Positions 1-9,655 of a DNA stretch of 64,000 nt are shown one piece after another. The stretch is from assembly GCF_000002875.2 (NCBI RefSeq), contig NC_009410.2, forward strand, positions 310,001 through 374,000. The letters are read 5' to 3'. The translations under genes and the position numbers were made by a program. Position 1 is the first letter of the stretch. Each line of letters starts with the position of its first letter. The notes below the pieces were generated by a model that saw only the letters and a list, made by a program, of their open reading frames with translations, did not search any database and was not told the DNA's origin. This DNA is from Leishmania infantum JPCM5. Its lineage: Eukaryota; Euglenozoa; Kinetoplastea; Trypanosomatida; Trypanosomatidae.

Positions 1-2
1 GC

Positions 3-3000
3 TACCGGCAGCTGCTGGAGGAGCTGGACAAGTCCGTGGCGGAGCAGGTGGAGCGGTACCAGGGTGGCCTCGACACTCTGCACAGCACACGGACGATGGT
101 GGATGCCATGAAAGCGAAGCTGATCGAAATGCATCCCAGGCTTGTGGAGGCGGCCAAGAACACGGAAGAGATCATGAGCCGGGTTGAGAAGGAACAGGAG
201 TCCGCCGAGTTGGTCCGCAAGCAGTGCGCGGAGGAGGAAGAGGGTGCGAGTGAAATCCAGGCGGAAGCCGATAGCATCCGCGGCGAGTGCCAGGCGGAGC
301 TGGACAAGGCCATGCCGATTCTGAAAGCCGCTGAGGACGCGCTGGCCGACCTGCGCACCGACGACATTCGTGAGGTGCGCAGTTTTTTGAAGCCTGCCGT
401 TCGCGTCGTGCTCGTGCTGGAGGCAGTGCTGGTGCTGCTCGGAGAGAAGGACCTCAGTTGGGACCGGGCGAAGCTGGTGATGAGCCGCATGGACTTCATC
501 AAGGATCTCCAGAACTATAAGCGCGACGACCTCTCCGAGAAGACGATCAAGGCAATCCAGAAATACATCAACAACCCAGACTTCCAGCCGGAGGAGGTGG
601 CGAAAAGCTCCAAGGCGTGCAAGTCTCTGGCGATGTGGGTGATGGCGATGAACAACTACTACGAGGTGGTGAAGGTCGTTGCACCGAAGCGGGCGCGGTT
701 GGCGGAGGCGGAAGGCAAGGTCGCTGTGGCCACACAAGCCCTCGAGGCCGCTCGTAGCCGCCTGCGCAGCATTGAGGAAAAGCTGGCCACCCTGCAGTCC
801 GAGATGAAGGAGAATGTGCTCAAGAAGCATCAGCTGGAGGAGGACATCGACCTGACCACGCTGCGGCTAGAACGAGCAGAGCAGCTGATGAACGGCCTAG
901 CCTCGGAGCAGTCCCGCTGGGTGCAGGCCGTGGCGAAGCTCATGGCGGAGAAGGCGGGCCATCCCGGCACCGTGGCGCTGGCCGCCGGCGCCGTAGCCTA
1001 CCTAGGACCCTTTACGGCGCCCTACCGTAATCGCCTTCTGCAAGCGTGGCACGCTAAGTGTGTGGAGCTTGGGCTGCCCATCGGCGGCTCGGGCTTTCAG
1101 CTGTCCAGCATCATGGACCCGGTGCGCATCCGCACCTGGGCGCAGCAAGGCCTCCCGACAGACCCCTTCAGTGTGGAGAATGGCGTCATCGTGAGCAAGT
1201 CGCGGCGCTGGTGCCTGTGCATCGACCCGCAGGGGCAGGCGGTGAGCTGGATTCGCGCCATGGAGAAGGAGAACAACTTGCGGGTGATAAAGCTAACGGA
1301 CGCGAACTACATGCGAACACTGGAGAACGCCATCCGCGTTGGGCTGCCGGTACTAATCGAGAACGTCGGTGAGTCGCTGGACGCGGCACTTGACCCAGTG
1401 CTGCTGCAGCAGACGTACCGCTCGCAGGGCAGACTCCTCATCAAGCTCGGCGACAGCGAGGTGGACTACGACCCGAAGTTCCGGCTCTACATGACGACCA
1501 AGCTGGCGAACCCCTTTTTTCTGCCAGAGCTGCAGATCAAGGCGACCATCATCAACTTCACGGTGACGCAGACGGGGCTGGAGAACCAGCTGCTCGCGGA
1601 TGTGGTGCGGGTGGAGATGTCGGAGCTGGAGCAGCGGGCAGATCAGACGGTGCTGGACATTGCACACGGCAAGGACGAGCTTAAGGCGCTGGAGGACAGG
1701 ATCCTGAAGCTGCTGGCCTCGTCGACCGGCAACATCCTCGACAACGAGCAGCTTGTGAATACCCTGCAGGAGGCCAAGACGATGAGCGAGAGCGTGAGCG
1801 ATGCGCTGCGAGTGGCGGAGGAGACGCAGCGAGATATCGAGGCAGCGCGTGACCGCTACCGCCCCGTTGCGCGGCGCGGCGCCACCGTCTACGCCGTCAT
1901 CACAGAGCTCGCTGGCCTGAACCACATGTACCAAAACTCTCTCGACTTCTTCAAGCAGCTTTTTGTCCTGACGCTTCGGCAAACAGAGAAGCAGGACTCT
2001 GTGAGCCAGCGCGTGGAAATCCTGCTGCCGGCTGTGACGCTGCGCTCCTACAACGCCATCTGCCGCGGACTCTTCAAGGCGGACAAGCTCATCTTCGCCG
2101 CTCTTCTTTACGTGCACGTAGCGCGGCAAGAGGGCACTATCGCTGACGAAGAGTGGTCCTTCCTCCTCAAAGGGAGTGAGGGGAAGCGCTTCGTGGATGA
2201 GGAGATGGACCCGCCGCCGGTGTGGTTGACGCTGCCGGCATGGAATGAACTGACGGCGCTGGCGGAGACCTTGCGAGCCTTTGCTTCACTCAAGGACTCG
2301 GTCATAGACAACGAGGCGGAGTGGAGCGAGTGGTACGCCGGGGAGAAAGCCTACGAGTCCTACCCCGCCAGCCTCGGCTCCTACTCACCTTGGCAGCGAC
2401 TGCTTATCCTTAAAGTGTTCCGGGAGGATTTGCTCAACTACGGACTCTCCCGCCTCATCGAAAGCGAGCTTGGCAAGGCCTTCACGGAGAGCCCAGCTTT
2501 CGACCTCGAAGGGTGCTACCAGGACAGCACTCCGACAGCGCCGGTGATCTTTGTGCTGACTCCTGGCACGGACCCAACGCAGCTCTTCACGGAGTTTGCA
2601 GAGCGCAAAGGCTTTGGCGCGCGCAAGATGATGCTGTCGCTTGGCCAGGATCAGGGCCGCAAGGCCGAGGAGATGATCCGGGTCGCCAGCACCGAGACAG
2701 GGGCCTGGGTATACCTTCAGAACTGCCATGTGTACACGTCGTGGATGCCGTCGCTAGAGCACATATTGGAGGAGCTGACGCACCGCGAGGTGCAGCGCGA
2801 CTTCCGGCTGTGGCTCACCACGATGCCGGTGTCCTCCTTCCCGGTACTGCTGCTGCAGTCGGGCGTGAAGGTGGTGAAGGAGCCGCCGCAGGGGCTGAAG
2901 GCGAACATGCGCGACACCTTCGCTGTGGCAGTGACGGAGGATCTGTGGAACAGCTGCCCCCGCAACCCGACGACGTGGCGCCGCATGCTTCTCTCACTGG

Positions 3001-4367
3001 CATTTTTCCACGCCGTCATCCAGGAGCGCCGCCGCTTCGGCCCGCTTGGTTGGAACATCCCGTACGAATGGAATCAGCCGGACCTCTCGGCGAGTCTGCA
3101 GTCGCTGCAGACGTACTTGAAAGACGAGGACGAGGCCGTGCCGTGGGGTGCGCTGCGCTACATGGTCGGGGTCATCAACTACGGTGGTCGTGTGACGGAC
3201 TTTTTGGACAGCCGTTGCTTATCCACTATCCTTGTGAAGTTCTTCAACGACGACGTTGTCGCGCCGAACACGCAGTTCGACGTCTCGCCGGATGGCATCT
3301 ACCACATCCCAGAGGATGTGTCGTCGCTCGCCAGCATCTGTGCGTACCTGAATGACCTGCCGACCTTCGAGAGCCCTCAGCTGTTCGGGCTTCACGCAAA
3401 CGCGGATATCACCTTTAACAAGAACACAGTGCGGCGCCAACTCGCCGCCATTCTGTCCGTGCAGCCGCGCACAAAGGCGGCGGCGGGCCGCAGCCCGGAG
3501 GACAAGGTGTTAGAGATGGTGAATGAGTTTCAGCGGCGGCTGCCCGCGGCTATCGACAAGACGCACGCGCACCCAGACACGTATCGGCTCACCGAGGCGG
3601 GCACAATGATTTCGCTCGGCACCGTGGCAAGCCAGGAGATCCTGTTCTTCAACGGCGTGCTCGCAAAGCTGGAGCGAACGCTGCACCTGCTGCGGCGGGC
3701 GATCAAAGGTGAGGTGGTCATGTCTGCGGAGCTCGAGGCCATGTTCGACGCGATGCTGCTGGGACAGGTGCCAAAGCCGTGGCAAGACGGCGGCTACCTC
3801 TCGCGAAAACCGCTTGCCTCCTGGTATGAGGACACGCTGAAGCGCATCGAGTTCTTCCGCGACTGGAACGACAACGGACTGCCGACCAGCTTCTGGATCT
3901 CCGGCTTCTTCTTTCCGCAAGGGTTTCTCACCGGCGTGCTGCAGACATACAGCCGTATGCACCAGGTGCCGATTGACGAGGTGAAGTTCTGCACCCACGT
4001 GACGTGTTACGAGCTGCCGGAGGATATTGAGGACAGCGTGGAGAATGGTGTGTACATCCACGGCGTCTTTGTCGAAGGCGCCGGCTTCGATCTAGACAGC
4101 TCGACGCTGGTGGAGAGCAAGGCAGGTGAACTGTATGCGCCTATGCCGGTCATCCACCTTGAGCCCGTACGGCTCAGCGAAACGACGGCGACGGCTGAAT
4201 CCTATGCGTGCCCGCTTTACAAGACGTCCGCCCGTGTCGGCACGCTCTCCACAACCGGCCTGTCTACCAACTACGTCGTGACGCTCGACCTCACGTCCGC
4301 AGCGGGGGTGGGCCCGAGGCACTGGATTGAGCGAGGTGTGGCGCTGCTGTGTATGCTGGATGATTAA
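3..4367 (+). CDS. Axonemal dynein heavy chain, inner-arm single-headed type (5'-partial, C-terminal part)
   Basis: The reading frame is open from base 3 and the start lies outside the window, so only about 1454 C-terminal residues of a protein normally over 4000 are present. In order they hold stalk helix CC1, the microtubule-binding domain (the KPAVRVVLVLEAV and LLGEKDLSWDRAK blocks, about 110-220 residues in), stalk helix CC2, AAA5 (GQAVSWIRAMEKENNLRVIK and KFRLYMTTKLANPFF), linker helices, AAA6 (TGAWVYLQNCHVYTSWMPSL, LRLWLTTMPV-like block) and the C-terminal domain (FGPLGWNIPYEWN, INYGGRVTDF, GFFFPQGFLTGVLQTYSR). The block FPVLLLQSGVKVVKEPPQGL followed by the FFFPQGFLTG ending resembles the single-headed inner-arm chains (DNAH3/6/7/12-like) more than outer-arm or cytoplasmic dynein. 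It would power flagellar beating. A p28-type light chain, the partner class of such chains, lies at 45638. The dynein call is very secure; the isoform is inference. Confidence 0.96.
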   Translation, partial: YRQLLEELDKSVAEQVERYQGGLDTLHSTRTMVDAMKAKLIEMHPRLVEAAKNTEEIMSRVEKEQESAELVRKQCAEEEEGASEIQAEADSIRGECQAELDKAMPILKAAEDALADLRTDDIREVRSFLKPAVRVVLVLEAVLVLLGEKDLSWDRAKLVMSRMDFIKDLQNYKRDDLSEKTIKAIQKYINNPDFQPEEVAKSSKACKSLAMWVMAMNNYYEVVKVVAPKRARLAEAEGKVAVATQALEAARSRLRSIEEKLATLQSEMKENVLKKHQLEEDIDLTTLRLERAEQLMNGLASEQSRWVQAVAKLMAEKAGHPGTVALAAGAVAYLGPFTAPYRNRLLQAWHAKCVELGLPIGGSGFQLSSIMDPVRIRTWAQQGLPTDPFSVENGVIVSKSRRWCLCIDPQGQAVSWIRAMEKENNLRVIKLTDANYMRTLENAIRVGLPVLIENVGESLDAALDPVLLQQTYRSQGRLLIKLGDSEVDYDPKFRLYMTTKLANPFFLPELQIKATIINFTVTQTGLENQLLADVVRVEMSELEQRADQTVLDIAHGKDELKALEDRILKLLASSTGNILDNEQLVNTLQEAKTMSESVSDALRVAEETQRDIEAARDRYRPVARRGATVYAVITELAGLNHMYQNSLDFFKQLFVLTLRQTEKQDSVSQRVEILLPAVTLRSYNAICRGLFKADKLIFAALLYVHVARQEGTIADEEWSFLLKGSEGKRFVDEEMDPPPVWLTLPAWNELTALAETLRAFASLKDSVIDNEAEWSEWYAGEKAYESYPASLGSYSPWQRLLILKVFREDLLNYGLSRLIESELGKAFTESPAFDLEGCYQDSTPTAPVIFVLTPGTDPTQLFTEFAERKGFGARKMMLSLGQDQGRKAEEMIRVASTETGAWVYLQNCHVYTSWMPSLEHILEELTHREVQRDFRLWLTTMPVSSFPVLLLQSGVKVVKEPPQGLKANMRDTFAVAVTEDLWNSCPRNPTTWRRMLLSLAFFHAVIQERRRFGPLGWNIPYEWNQPDLSASLQSLQTYLKDEDEAVPWGALRYMVGVINYGGRVTDFLDSRCLSTILVKFFNDDVVAPNTQFDVSPDGIYHIPEDVSSLASICAYLNDLPTFESPQLFGLHANADITFNKNTVRRQLAAILSVQPRTKAAAGRSPEDKVLEMVNEFQRRLPAAIDKTHAHPDTYRLTEAGTMISLGTVASQEILFFNGVLAKLERTLHLLRRAIKGEVVMSAELEAMFDAMLLGQVPKPWQDGGYLSRKPLASWYEDTLKRIEFFRDWNDNGLPTSFWISGFFFPQGFLTGVLQTYSRMHQVPIDEVKFCTHVTCYELPEDIEDSVENGVYIHGVFVEGAGFDLDSSTLVESKAGELYAPMPVIHLEPVRLSETTATAESYACPLYKTSARVGTLSTTGLSTNYVVTLDLTSAAGVGPRHWIERGVALLCMLDD

Positions 4368-5487
4368 GCCAGTGCTCATGTCTATAATTATGTGTATGTG
4401 TGTGCCGGCACCGCTGCCCTTGTCGATGTACACGAACATTTTTCTGTCTCTTTGTGTATGTATGTGCTCTCCCTCTCAATAGACTTCTCTTTCCAGAATT
4501 GTTTCGTGTGAGTGCGTGTGTGTTCATCTCTGTCCTCCCTTTCTGGCAGGAAGCACATAACCACATTCACGCATGCATCGTGTTTGCCTCCGCCGCACTT
4601 ATCATCACCCCATACTACAGCGCGAAAAAAAAAAATAATGTGCATACGCACATGCTGCGATTACGAGCAGCGTTATCATGACGCTGATGAGCATGAGCCA
4701 AGTCGCTCCACCCTTCCCCCTGTCTGAGGCTGGAGTTGGTACGGGAACGAGGGGGTGGGGAAGCTTTTCCGGTAGAGTGCTGTACGCGTGCTTCTCGAAT
4801 ATGGAGCAGCAATGCCAGTGAACCCCTGGTAGGCGCCTACGCAACGCCCACCATTGTGCGTTTTGCTTGCTCATCAGCGCCATCATCTCTCGTGTCCGTC
4901 TCTCACTCTCTCAGTGCTTTTCTCTGCACCTCTCCTCCATGGCCACGGCTTTGGCCTTCTCTACCTCCACCGACACGCCCTACTGGCGCGTGCGCTGGCG
5001 CATGCCCACATCGAGTTTCATCTGAGCAGTAACAACCGTGGGAGGACGCTCTAGTCTCGTATTTAGCAGAGGGCAAGAGCGAGAGCGCGAAAGGAGCCCT
5101 GAGAGGCAGTAGCTCTTCTTTGTTTTCGCCGCTGGTGCATCCACCACCACCACCACCATCCTTCCCCTCCCTTTCTTCTCCTGACCACGCACGTATTCAA
5201 CATATCTTAAAGGCGCGTGTCGTTTCTGCACACACAAAAAAATAAAGCAACGGGGCGACTCTTCTTCATTCTACCGGAACCCCCTCCCCCCTCCCACTTC
5301 TTCCCCCCCCCCTCCGCGCTCTGCTACCCCCATAGACACCAGCGCTTACCCACTTACGCAGCCACGGACGGCACGCATTCCACGTCGTTCTCTGACGTCT
5401 GGTTTCTCCTTGCACATCTTCACCGCCTCTCCTCTTTTCTATTTTGTTGGCGTGTCTCCCTTCTGAGGTGGTGCTTCGTTGCGTGCG

Positions 5488-5490
<3 letters not shown>

Positions 5491-5524
<34 letters not shown>

Positions 5525-5537
5525 ATGGATGGATGGA
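5491..5537. repeat. (GT)n microsatellite followed by short (TGGA)n
   Basis: About 14 GT units run from 5491 to 5519, followed by GTGTA and three TGGA-like units. It lies in a spacer and would be length-polymorphic. Confidence 0.9.
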
Positions 5538-5637
5538 TCAGTGTTGGGAGTGCTCCTCCTCGATCCCCTTTCCTTCTCTCCCCTCCTTTCTCTCGGCCTC
5601 ATCGCTACTGTCCCTGCTCGTCTTGGTGGGTCTCTCC

Positions 5638-5639
5638 AG
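5638..5639 (+). promoter_or_regulatory. Predicted spliced-leader acceptor for the aldo-keto reductase-like gene
   Basis: This is the first AG after the strong pyrimidine tract at 5563-5595. It would give a 5' UTR of about 170 bases that contains one short uORF. A second AG lies within about 15 bases, so use may be mixed. Confidence 0.4.
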
Positions 5640-5705
5640 CCGTCTTCATTTTTAGACAGGCCCAAGGACGCGCATACACCCACATACCGAAATCCGTAGA
5701 CGCGT

Positions 5706-5780
5706 ATGCTGAGGAAACCCCAGAGGAAGGACCAAGCAAAGCGATACACTTGCACGCACGCGCGCACGGGCCCTTGTTGA
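5706..5780 (+). other. Upstream ORF (24 codons) in the predicted 5' UTR of the AKR-like gene
   Basis: An ATG at 5706 opens 24 codons closed by TGA at 5778-5780, 32 bases before the chosen main ATG at 5813 and in a different frame. If the SL acceptor at 5638 is used, ribosomes would meet this ORF first. Its translation is basic and has no recognisable similarity. It may only mean that the real acceptor lies further downstream. Confidence 0.35.
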
Positions 5781-5812
5781 CGCTCGAATCAGAACACATT
5801 ATCCGGTGCGTG

Positions 5813-8119
5813 ATGCTGCGTGGCTGTGTTGCGGCTTGCGGCCAGTGCCGCGAGTCTGCGAGTACTGTCTCCGGTCAATCGCTCTGGTTGCTGTCGCGGC
5901 CGTGGACACGCTCGCCGTCGCTTCCCTCGAGCACACATGCGTGTCTCGGTCTGCGGCGCACCTTGGGCACCGTTACATCATCGCGGTCCTCCTCCTGCGC
6001 CACCATGCACCACCCAACGCGTTGGGTTAGCCGCAAATCGATTGAGGAGCAGCTCCCGTCTAACATCAAAGTCGACCCCAATGCATCTGCGGCTGCGAGC
6101 AGGGACGACGAGGGGCTCGGCCGCGACGCTTTCTCCAGCGGCATCAACGGCATTTACGGTAATCGTGCCGAGTCGGCGATGCGCGGCATGCTGGGGCCGC
6201 AGGGGCAGGCAGACGCACGGGAGTCCCGCGCTGTTCCTATCCTCGGTCGGGCGTCGGTGCAAGGCACGAAGTACACGCTAGACCGATCGACTGTGTTTGA
6301 GCATTGGCGCTTTCACTGCCCCGAGCCGGTTGGCTGGCATCTGTCCAAGCTGGGCTCCACGACGTGCAAGATGGTCAACGACGTGAACGAAGCGGTGGAG
6401 TCGCTTCAGCTTCAGATCATCAAGGGCTGCAACGTGTTCGAAATCGACGGAGCCGCCTCGGAGGTACATCAGAGCATCGCCCGTGGAATTTACGAGGCCT
6501 TGCAGGCCTTTGAGCTGGACCGCAGCGGCTTTGTAATGATAGCTCGCTGCGGCCTCATCAAGCAGCCCCGCTTCCAGGACGAAATCACGCGCGTCGAGGC
6601 ATCCAACACGGCGGCCGTGCGCAACCGAATCATCCCTATCTTTGAACGCTACAAGGCCTCCTCGCTGCCATCGACATCCCTCAAATCCGGCTTCCGCATC
6701 AGCGAGCTGGATGACTCACAGCTGGCGCGGCTGAACCTGCGCCGTGTAGACCGGACGACGGCCGCTGGGCTGTCGCCGGACTGGCTGGATGCCTTCTTCA
6801 CCAATGTTGCCTACAACACGCGGCTGGAGTGCATCGACGTCCTCCTGCTCGAGGGGATACACACGCTCTTCGACGGCCGACCGGACGAGCACGTCGAAGA
6901 CGACATCCTCCAGCTCTTTGTGTATCTTGAGCGTCAGGTCAAGCAGGGCGTGCTGCAGTACTACGGGGTCTGCTCACCTCACCTCGCTCCTCCGGTGCCG
7001 CGCAATTATCCGGAAATGCCACCCGATGCGCTTGTGCCAGACAAGTACCGCACGCCGCCGAAGGAGCCGGCCACGATCAACCTCTATGGCCTCATGGCCC
7101 TCGCCGAGCGTGCCGGCGGCGCAGACCACCACTTCCGCTTTGTGCAGTACCCCTTCAACCTTACGCAGCACCAGGCGATCAGCAGTCCTCTGCCGTACGA
7201 CGCGAATCACACCCTGGCGACGCTGTGCAAGGCACTGGGGCTCACCGCCCTCGGCTACAGCCCACTGGAGGCGCCAAACTTGATGCAGCTGCCGGAGCGC
7301 TACCACAACTTTCCCATGGAGGCGGACCTCAAGGCGCTGCGGATGAACTTCTTCACGGTGTGCGAACGCAGCGTGCTGAAGGAGATGGAGATCAAAGACA
7401 CGATCGACAAGGGTCCCGACACACTGCCGCCGCTCGAGCATCTCTTCGTGGCCAGCGTCTACTTGGCGGCGCAGCGACAGTTCACAAACCTCTTCTTCTT
7501 TACAGACTGGGCAAACTATTACATGACGCCGCGCTTCCGGCGTGCCATGACGCGCTTCAAAGAGGCGTCCAGCGCGGACCTGAAGGAGTGGGCGAAGCAG
7601 TACGAACAGCTCATCAGCGACCTGCTGCGGATGCGCCAGCGCATGTTCCAGCACAAGCACGGCAAGCAGGCCGGACTTGTCAACATGGCCATTGACTATG
7701 TGAGCCCCACGCTGGCGCGGTGCCCCATGCTGAACCAGAAAGCCATTAACTTTGCCACCTACGGTTGCAATGCGCTCCTGTGCGGTTTCCACGTGTCGCG
7801 GTACTTCCACGAGGCAACAGAGCTGAACCCAGCCAAGGACGGCAACCTGCCTATTCCCGAAGAAGAGCTCCTGGCGCTGTGCAGTGCAGAGACGGTGAGC
7901 TACGCGAACGTGTCTCCGCCGCATCCGTACATGCTGGAGCCTCTCGTGGGGGAAGGAAAGATTTCGAAGCAGCCAAGTAAGGGTGCTGCGTACCTCGTCC
8001 GCATCGACCCTCAGAATCCCAAGTTCCCGGACATTCCAGAAGAGCTGCAGACCGGTGACAGCGACGGCGAAGCTCCGGTATCTGCAGACTGCGCCACAGC
8101 AGCTCGGCACAAGGATTAG
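5813..8119 (+). CDS. Aldo-keto reductase-fold protein, probably catalytically inactive
   Basis: Protein of 768 residues. The first 65 residues are Ser/Arg/Cys-rich with almost no acids and could be a mitochondrial presequence; the in-frame ATG at 6005 (MHHPTRWVSRKS) is an alternative start. Residues of about 160-520 follow the plan of the AKR (TIM-barrel) family: a strand and helix around NVFEIDGAASEV, then GFVMIARCGLI, IDVLLLEGIHTLF, a VLQYYGVCS block, and FVQYPFNL followed by LTALGYSPLEAPN near the end of the barrel. The usual tetrad Asp-Tyr-Lys-His is not recognisable: FEID replaces FDTA, no Tyr follows, the Lys position reads Arg (MIARCG) and the His position reads Glu (LLEG). A helical C-terminal region of about 250 residues has no AKR counterpart. 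Family membership is fairly secure; loss of activity is inferred from an alignment by eye. Confidence 0.8.
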   Translation: MLRGCVAACGQCRESASTVSGQSLWLLSRPWTRSPSLPSSTHACLGLRRTLGTVTSSRSSSCATMHHPTRWVSRKSIEEQLPSNIKVDPNASAAASRDDEGLGRDAFSSGINGIYGNRAESAMRGMLGPQGQADARESRAVPILGRASVQGTKYTLDRSTVFEHWRFHCPEPVGWHLSKLGSTTCKMVNDVNEAVESLQLQIIKGCNVFEIDGAASEVHQSIARGIYEALQAFELDRSGFVMIARCGLIKQPRFQDEITRVEASNTAAVRNRIIPIFERYKASSLPSTSLKSGFRISELDDSQLARLNLRRVDRTTAAGLSPDWLDAFFTNVAYNTRLECIDVLLLEGIHTLFDGRPDEHVEDDILQLFVYLERQVKQGVLQYYGVCSPHLAPPVPRNYPEMPPDALVPDKYRTPPKEPATINLYGLMALAERAGGADHHFRFVQYPFNLTQHQAISSPLPYDANHTLATLCKALGLTALGYSPLEAPNLMQLPERYHNFPMEADLKALRMNFFTVCERSVLKEMEIKDTIDKGPDTLPPLEHLFVASVYLAAQRQFTNLFFFTDWANYYMTPRFRRAMTRFKEASSADLKEWAKQYEQLISDLLRMRQRMFQHKHGKQAGLVNMAIDYVSPTLARCPMLNQKAINFATYGCNALLCGFHVSRYFHEATELNPAKDGNLPIPEEELLALCSAETVSYANVSPPHPYMLEPLVGEGKISKQPSKGAAYLVRIDPQNPKFPDIPEELQTGDSDGEAPVSADCATAARHKD

Positions 8120-8720
8120 GCATCCGAGAAAGCGGCGAAGGAGTAATGAGCCACTACGCCGCTCGGTGGGCGCCACGCGAACGGGGGGGGGTGTAGGGAG
8201 AAAAGTGAGGGCGGAACGGCTAAGGCCCATACACGTGGGTGTGGTGACGCGTCTTCTGCTTTGCGTGCTCTTGATCACCGCTTGGCCCCCACTTCCCCTT
8301 CCAACACACACACACACTTTCTCCGCCCATCCACCGACTCGTCTTTCGTTTCCACTATTGTGCGTAAGCTGTGTACCAAGACCGGCGTGCGGGCGTGCGG
8401 GTGCGTGTCGCTCTTACTGCATAGTAGTCGGCGGTCTTTATGGAATCACTTCGTTGTTGGCCGTTGCTGGCTGCCGTTCTTTTTTTTCTATCGTTTTTCC
8501 TCTTTACGACTTGCTTGTCGCCACTCACTCACTCGCCGATGTCTACGCTGCACAGACACCATAGCAATGCGCACTATGGCTCCCCCTCCCCTCCGTCCCC
8601 GCAAGCGCTTCTCTGCGTGTGCCCCTCAGCACCCTCACCCCTCCGCTTCCCGTTTTCCGTTTCTACTTATGTATCTCTCATCGTGGTCCGTGATGGGTAG
8701 CGGGGGGAGAGAAGCTCTAT

Positions 8721-8743
8721 GTGTGTGTGTGTGTGTGTGTGTG
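8721..8743. repeat. (GT)n microsatellite
   Basis: Uninterrupted run of about 11 GT units in the spacer between the AKR-like gene and nicalin. Confidence 0.9.
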
Positions 8744-9516
8744 GAAGAGAGTGAGGGAGGAGAAGGCGAACGCCGCACCCCAGTAAGGGAGGCAGAAGCG
8801 ACGAGTCGTAGAGGGAAAGAGGGTCCCCGACTCGAGCGAATCAGCGTCGTCGCTGAATGCGAGCGTGAGAGAAAGTGTGTCAGCCGTCTTTCTCTTTGGG
8901 CGTGTCTGTGAACTTCTGGTTTCTCCTTCGGTTCGCCACATGCGTGCATGGGTGGTTTCATGCTACCGTTCCGCCGGGCGATTCGAACATCTGCTGCTGG
9001 CAATCCTCTGCGGCCCCTCCTCCCCCTCCCTTCCTTTTGCTCTGCTTCGCCTGCATCCCTGCGTCTCTCGTTGCCCTCCTCCCCCTCCACCGGTCTACTT
9101 CGTCTATCGTGCTTGAAGGGAGACGACAAGGGAAAAAGCGCCTCTTACACACTCAACGGGAAAAGATCGCCGGCTCGGCAGCTCAAGCTCAAGCGCGCCA
9201 TTCCCATCGCACCCAACGCTCCAGCCGCTTGCTCACAGAATCACAAGCACACACACACACACTCGCCGCTGTGCGTCGGACTCCGGCTCGGCCTCCCCTC
9301 CTTCCCTCTGACTCTTCCTTGCTCTGTTTCCCTCGTTACCGTTCTCACTATCGCCACTATACCGTGCTTGCGAGACTATCGTGGCTTCACCCCCCCCCCA
9401 ATCCCATTCCAGCGTACGTGTGCGTGTGTGGGTGTCTTCCTCTTCTCTCACTCTGTCACCCTATCCCCACTGCGCACGAAGGACGTCGTCTTGGGCAACT
9501 CACCCTCCCTTCCCAC

Positions 9517-9518
9517 AG
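9517..9518 (+). promoter_or_regulatory. Predicted spliced-leader acceptor for the nicalin gene
   Basis: The AG closes the pyrimidine block around 9498-9515. The next pyrimidine tract (9571-9632) is not followed by any AG until 9665-9666, inside the ORF, so an acceptor upstream of that tract is needed to keep the first ATG. No ATG occurs between 9518 and 9656. Confidence 0.45.
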
Positions 9519-9632
9519 CATCTTCGGGCATATTAGGCGAGGAAAAGGAGCGCCGGAGCTGTGCGCCTTGTCGTCTCCCCTCCCCACTCCTCTTTCTCTC
9601 TCTGTTGCCGTCTCTCACCCGTGTTTATTCTT

Positions 9633-9650
9633 CACACACACACACACACA
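9633..9650. repeat. (CA)n run ending five bases before the nicalin start codon
   Basis: Nine CA units directly abut the short TTGAC that precedes the ATG at 9656. With the predicted acceptor the run lies within the mature 5' UTR. Confidence 0.85.
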
Positions 9651-9655
9651 TTGAC

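Larger units (their letters stand above)
4368..5812 (+). other. Intergenic spacer: dynein 3' UTR and 5' UTR of the aldo-keto reductase-like gene
   Basis: No convincing gene is present. The stretch has a short A-run near 4626, many C/T-rich blocks (for example 5281-5320 and 5563-5595), and a (GT)n run followed by TGGA repeats at 5491-5537. Short open frames here are low-complexity and Cys/His/Ser-rich, as expected from translated pyrimidine and GT repeats. A predicted SL acceptor lies at 5638-5639, and a small upstream ORF lies at 5706-5780. Confidence 0.75.
8120..9655 (+). other. Intergenic spacer between the AKR-like gene and nicalin
   Basis: No supported gene. The stretch is rich in C/T blocks (8284-8350, 8580-8680, 9010-9090, 9285-9320, 9500-9620) and CA/GT runs (8306-8320, 8721-8743, 9247-9262, 9633-9650). 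The open frame that continues upstream from nicalin to 8948 is translated repeat and pyrimidine DNA and is not taken as coding. Confidence 0.7.

Noticed and set aside
1353..2129. Minus-strand open frame of 258 codons inside the dynein gene
   Set aside because: Antisense shadow of a highly conserved AAA5/AAA6 coding region.
5491..5537. GT-repeat and TGGA-repeat block considered as a possible regulatory or recombination element
   Set aside because: Dinucleotide runs recur in nearly every spacer of the window, so it is ordinary microsatellite DNA.
6974..8317. Minus-strand open frame of 447 codons opposite the AKR-like gene
   Set aside because: It mirrors a GC3-rich + strand gene, is rich in His/Arg/Val/Leu as antisense frames are, and no minus-strand gene fits the array.
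8948..9655. Upstream in-frame extension of the nicalin frame
   Set aside because: Repeat-like translation, and it would bury the clear signal peptide in the middle of the protein.
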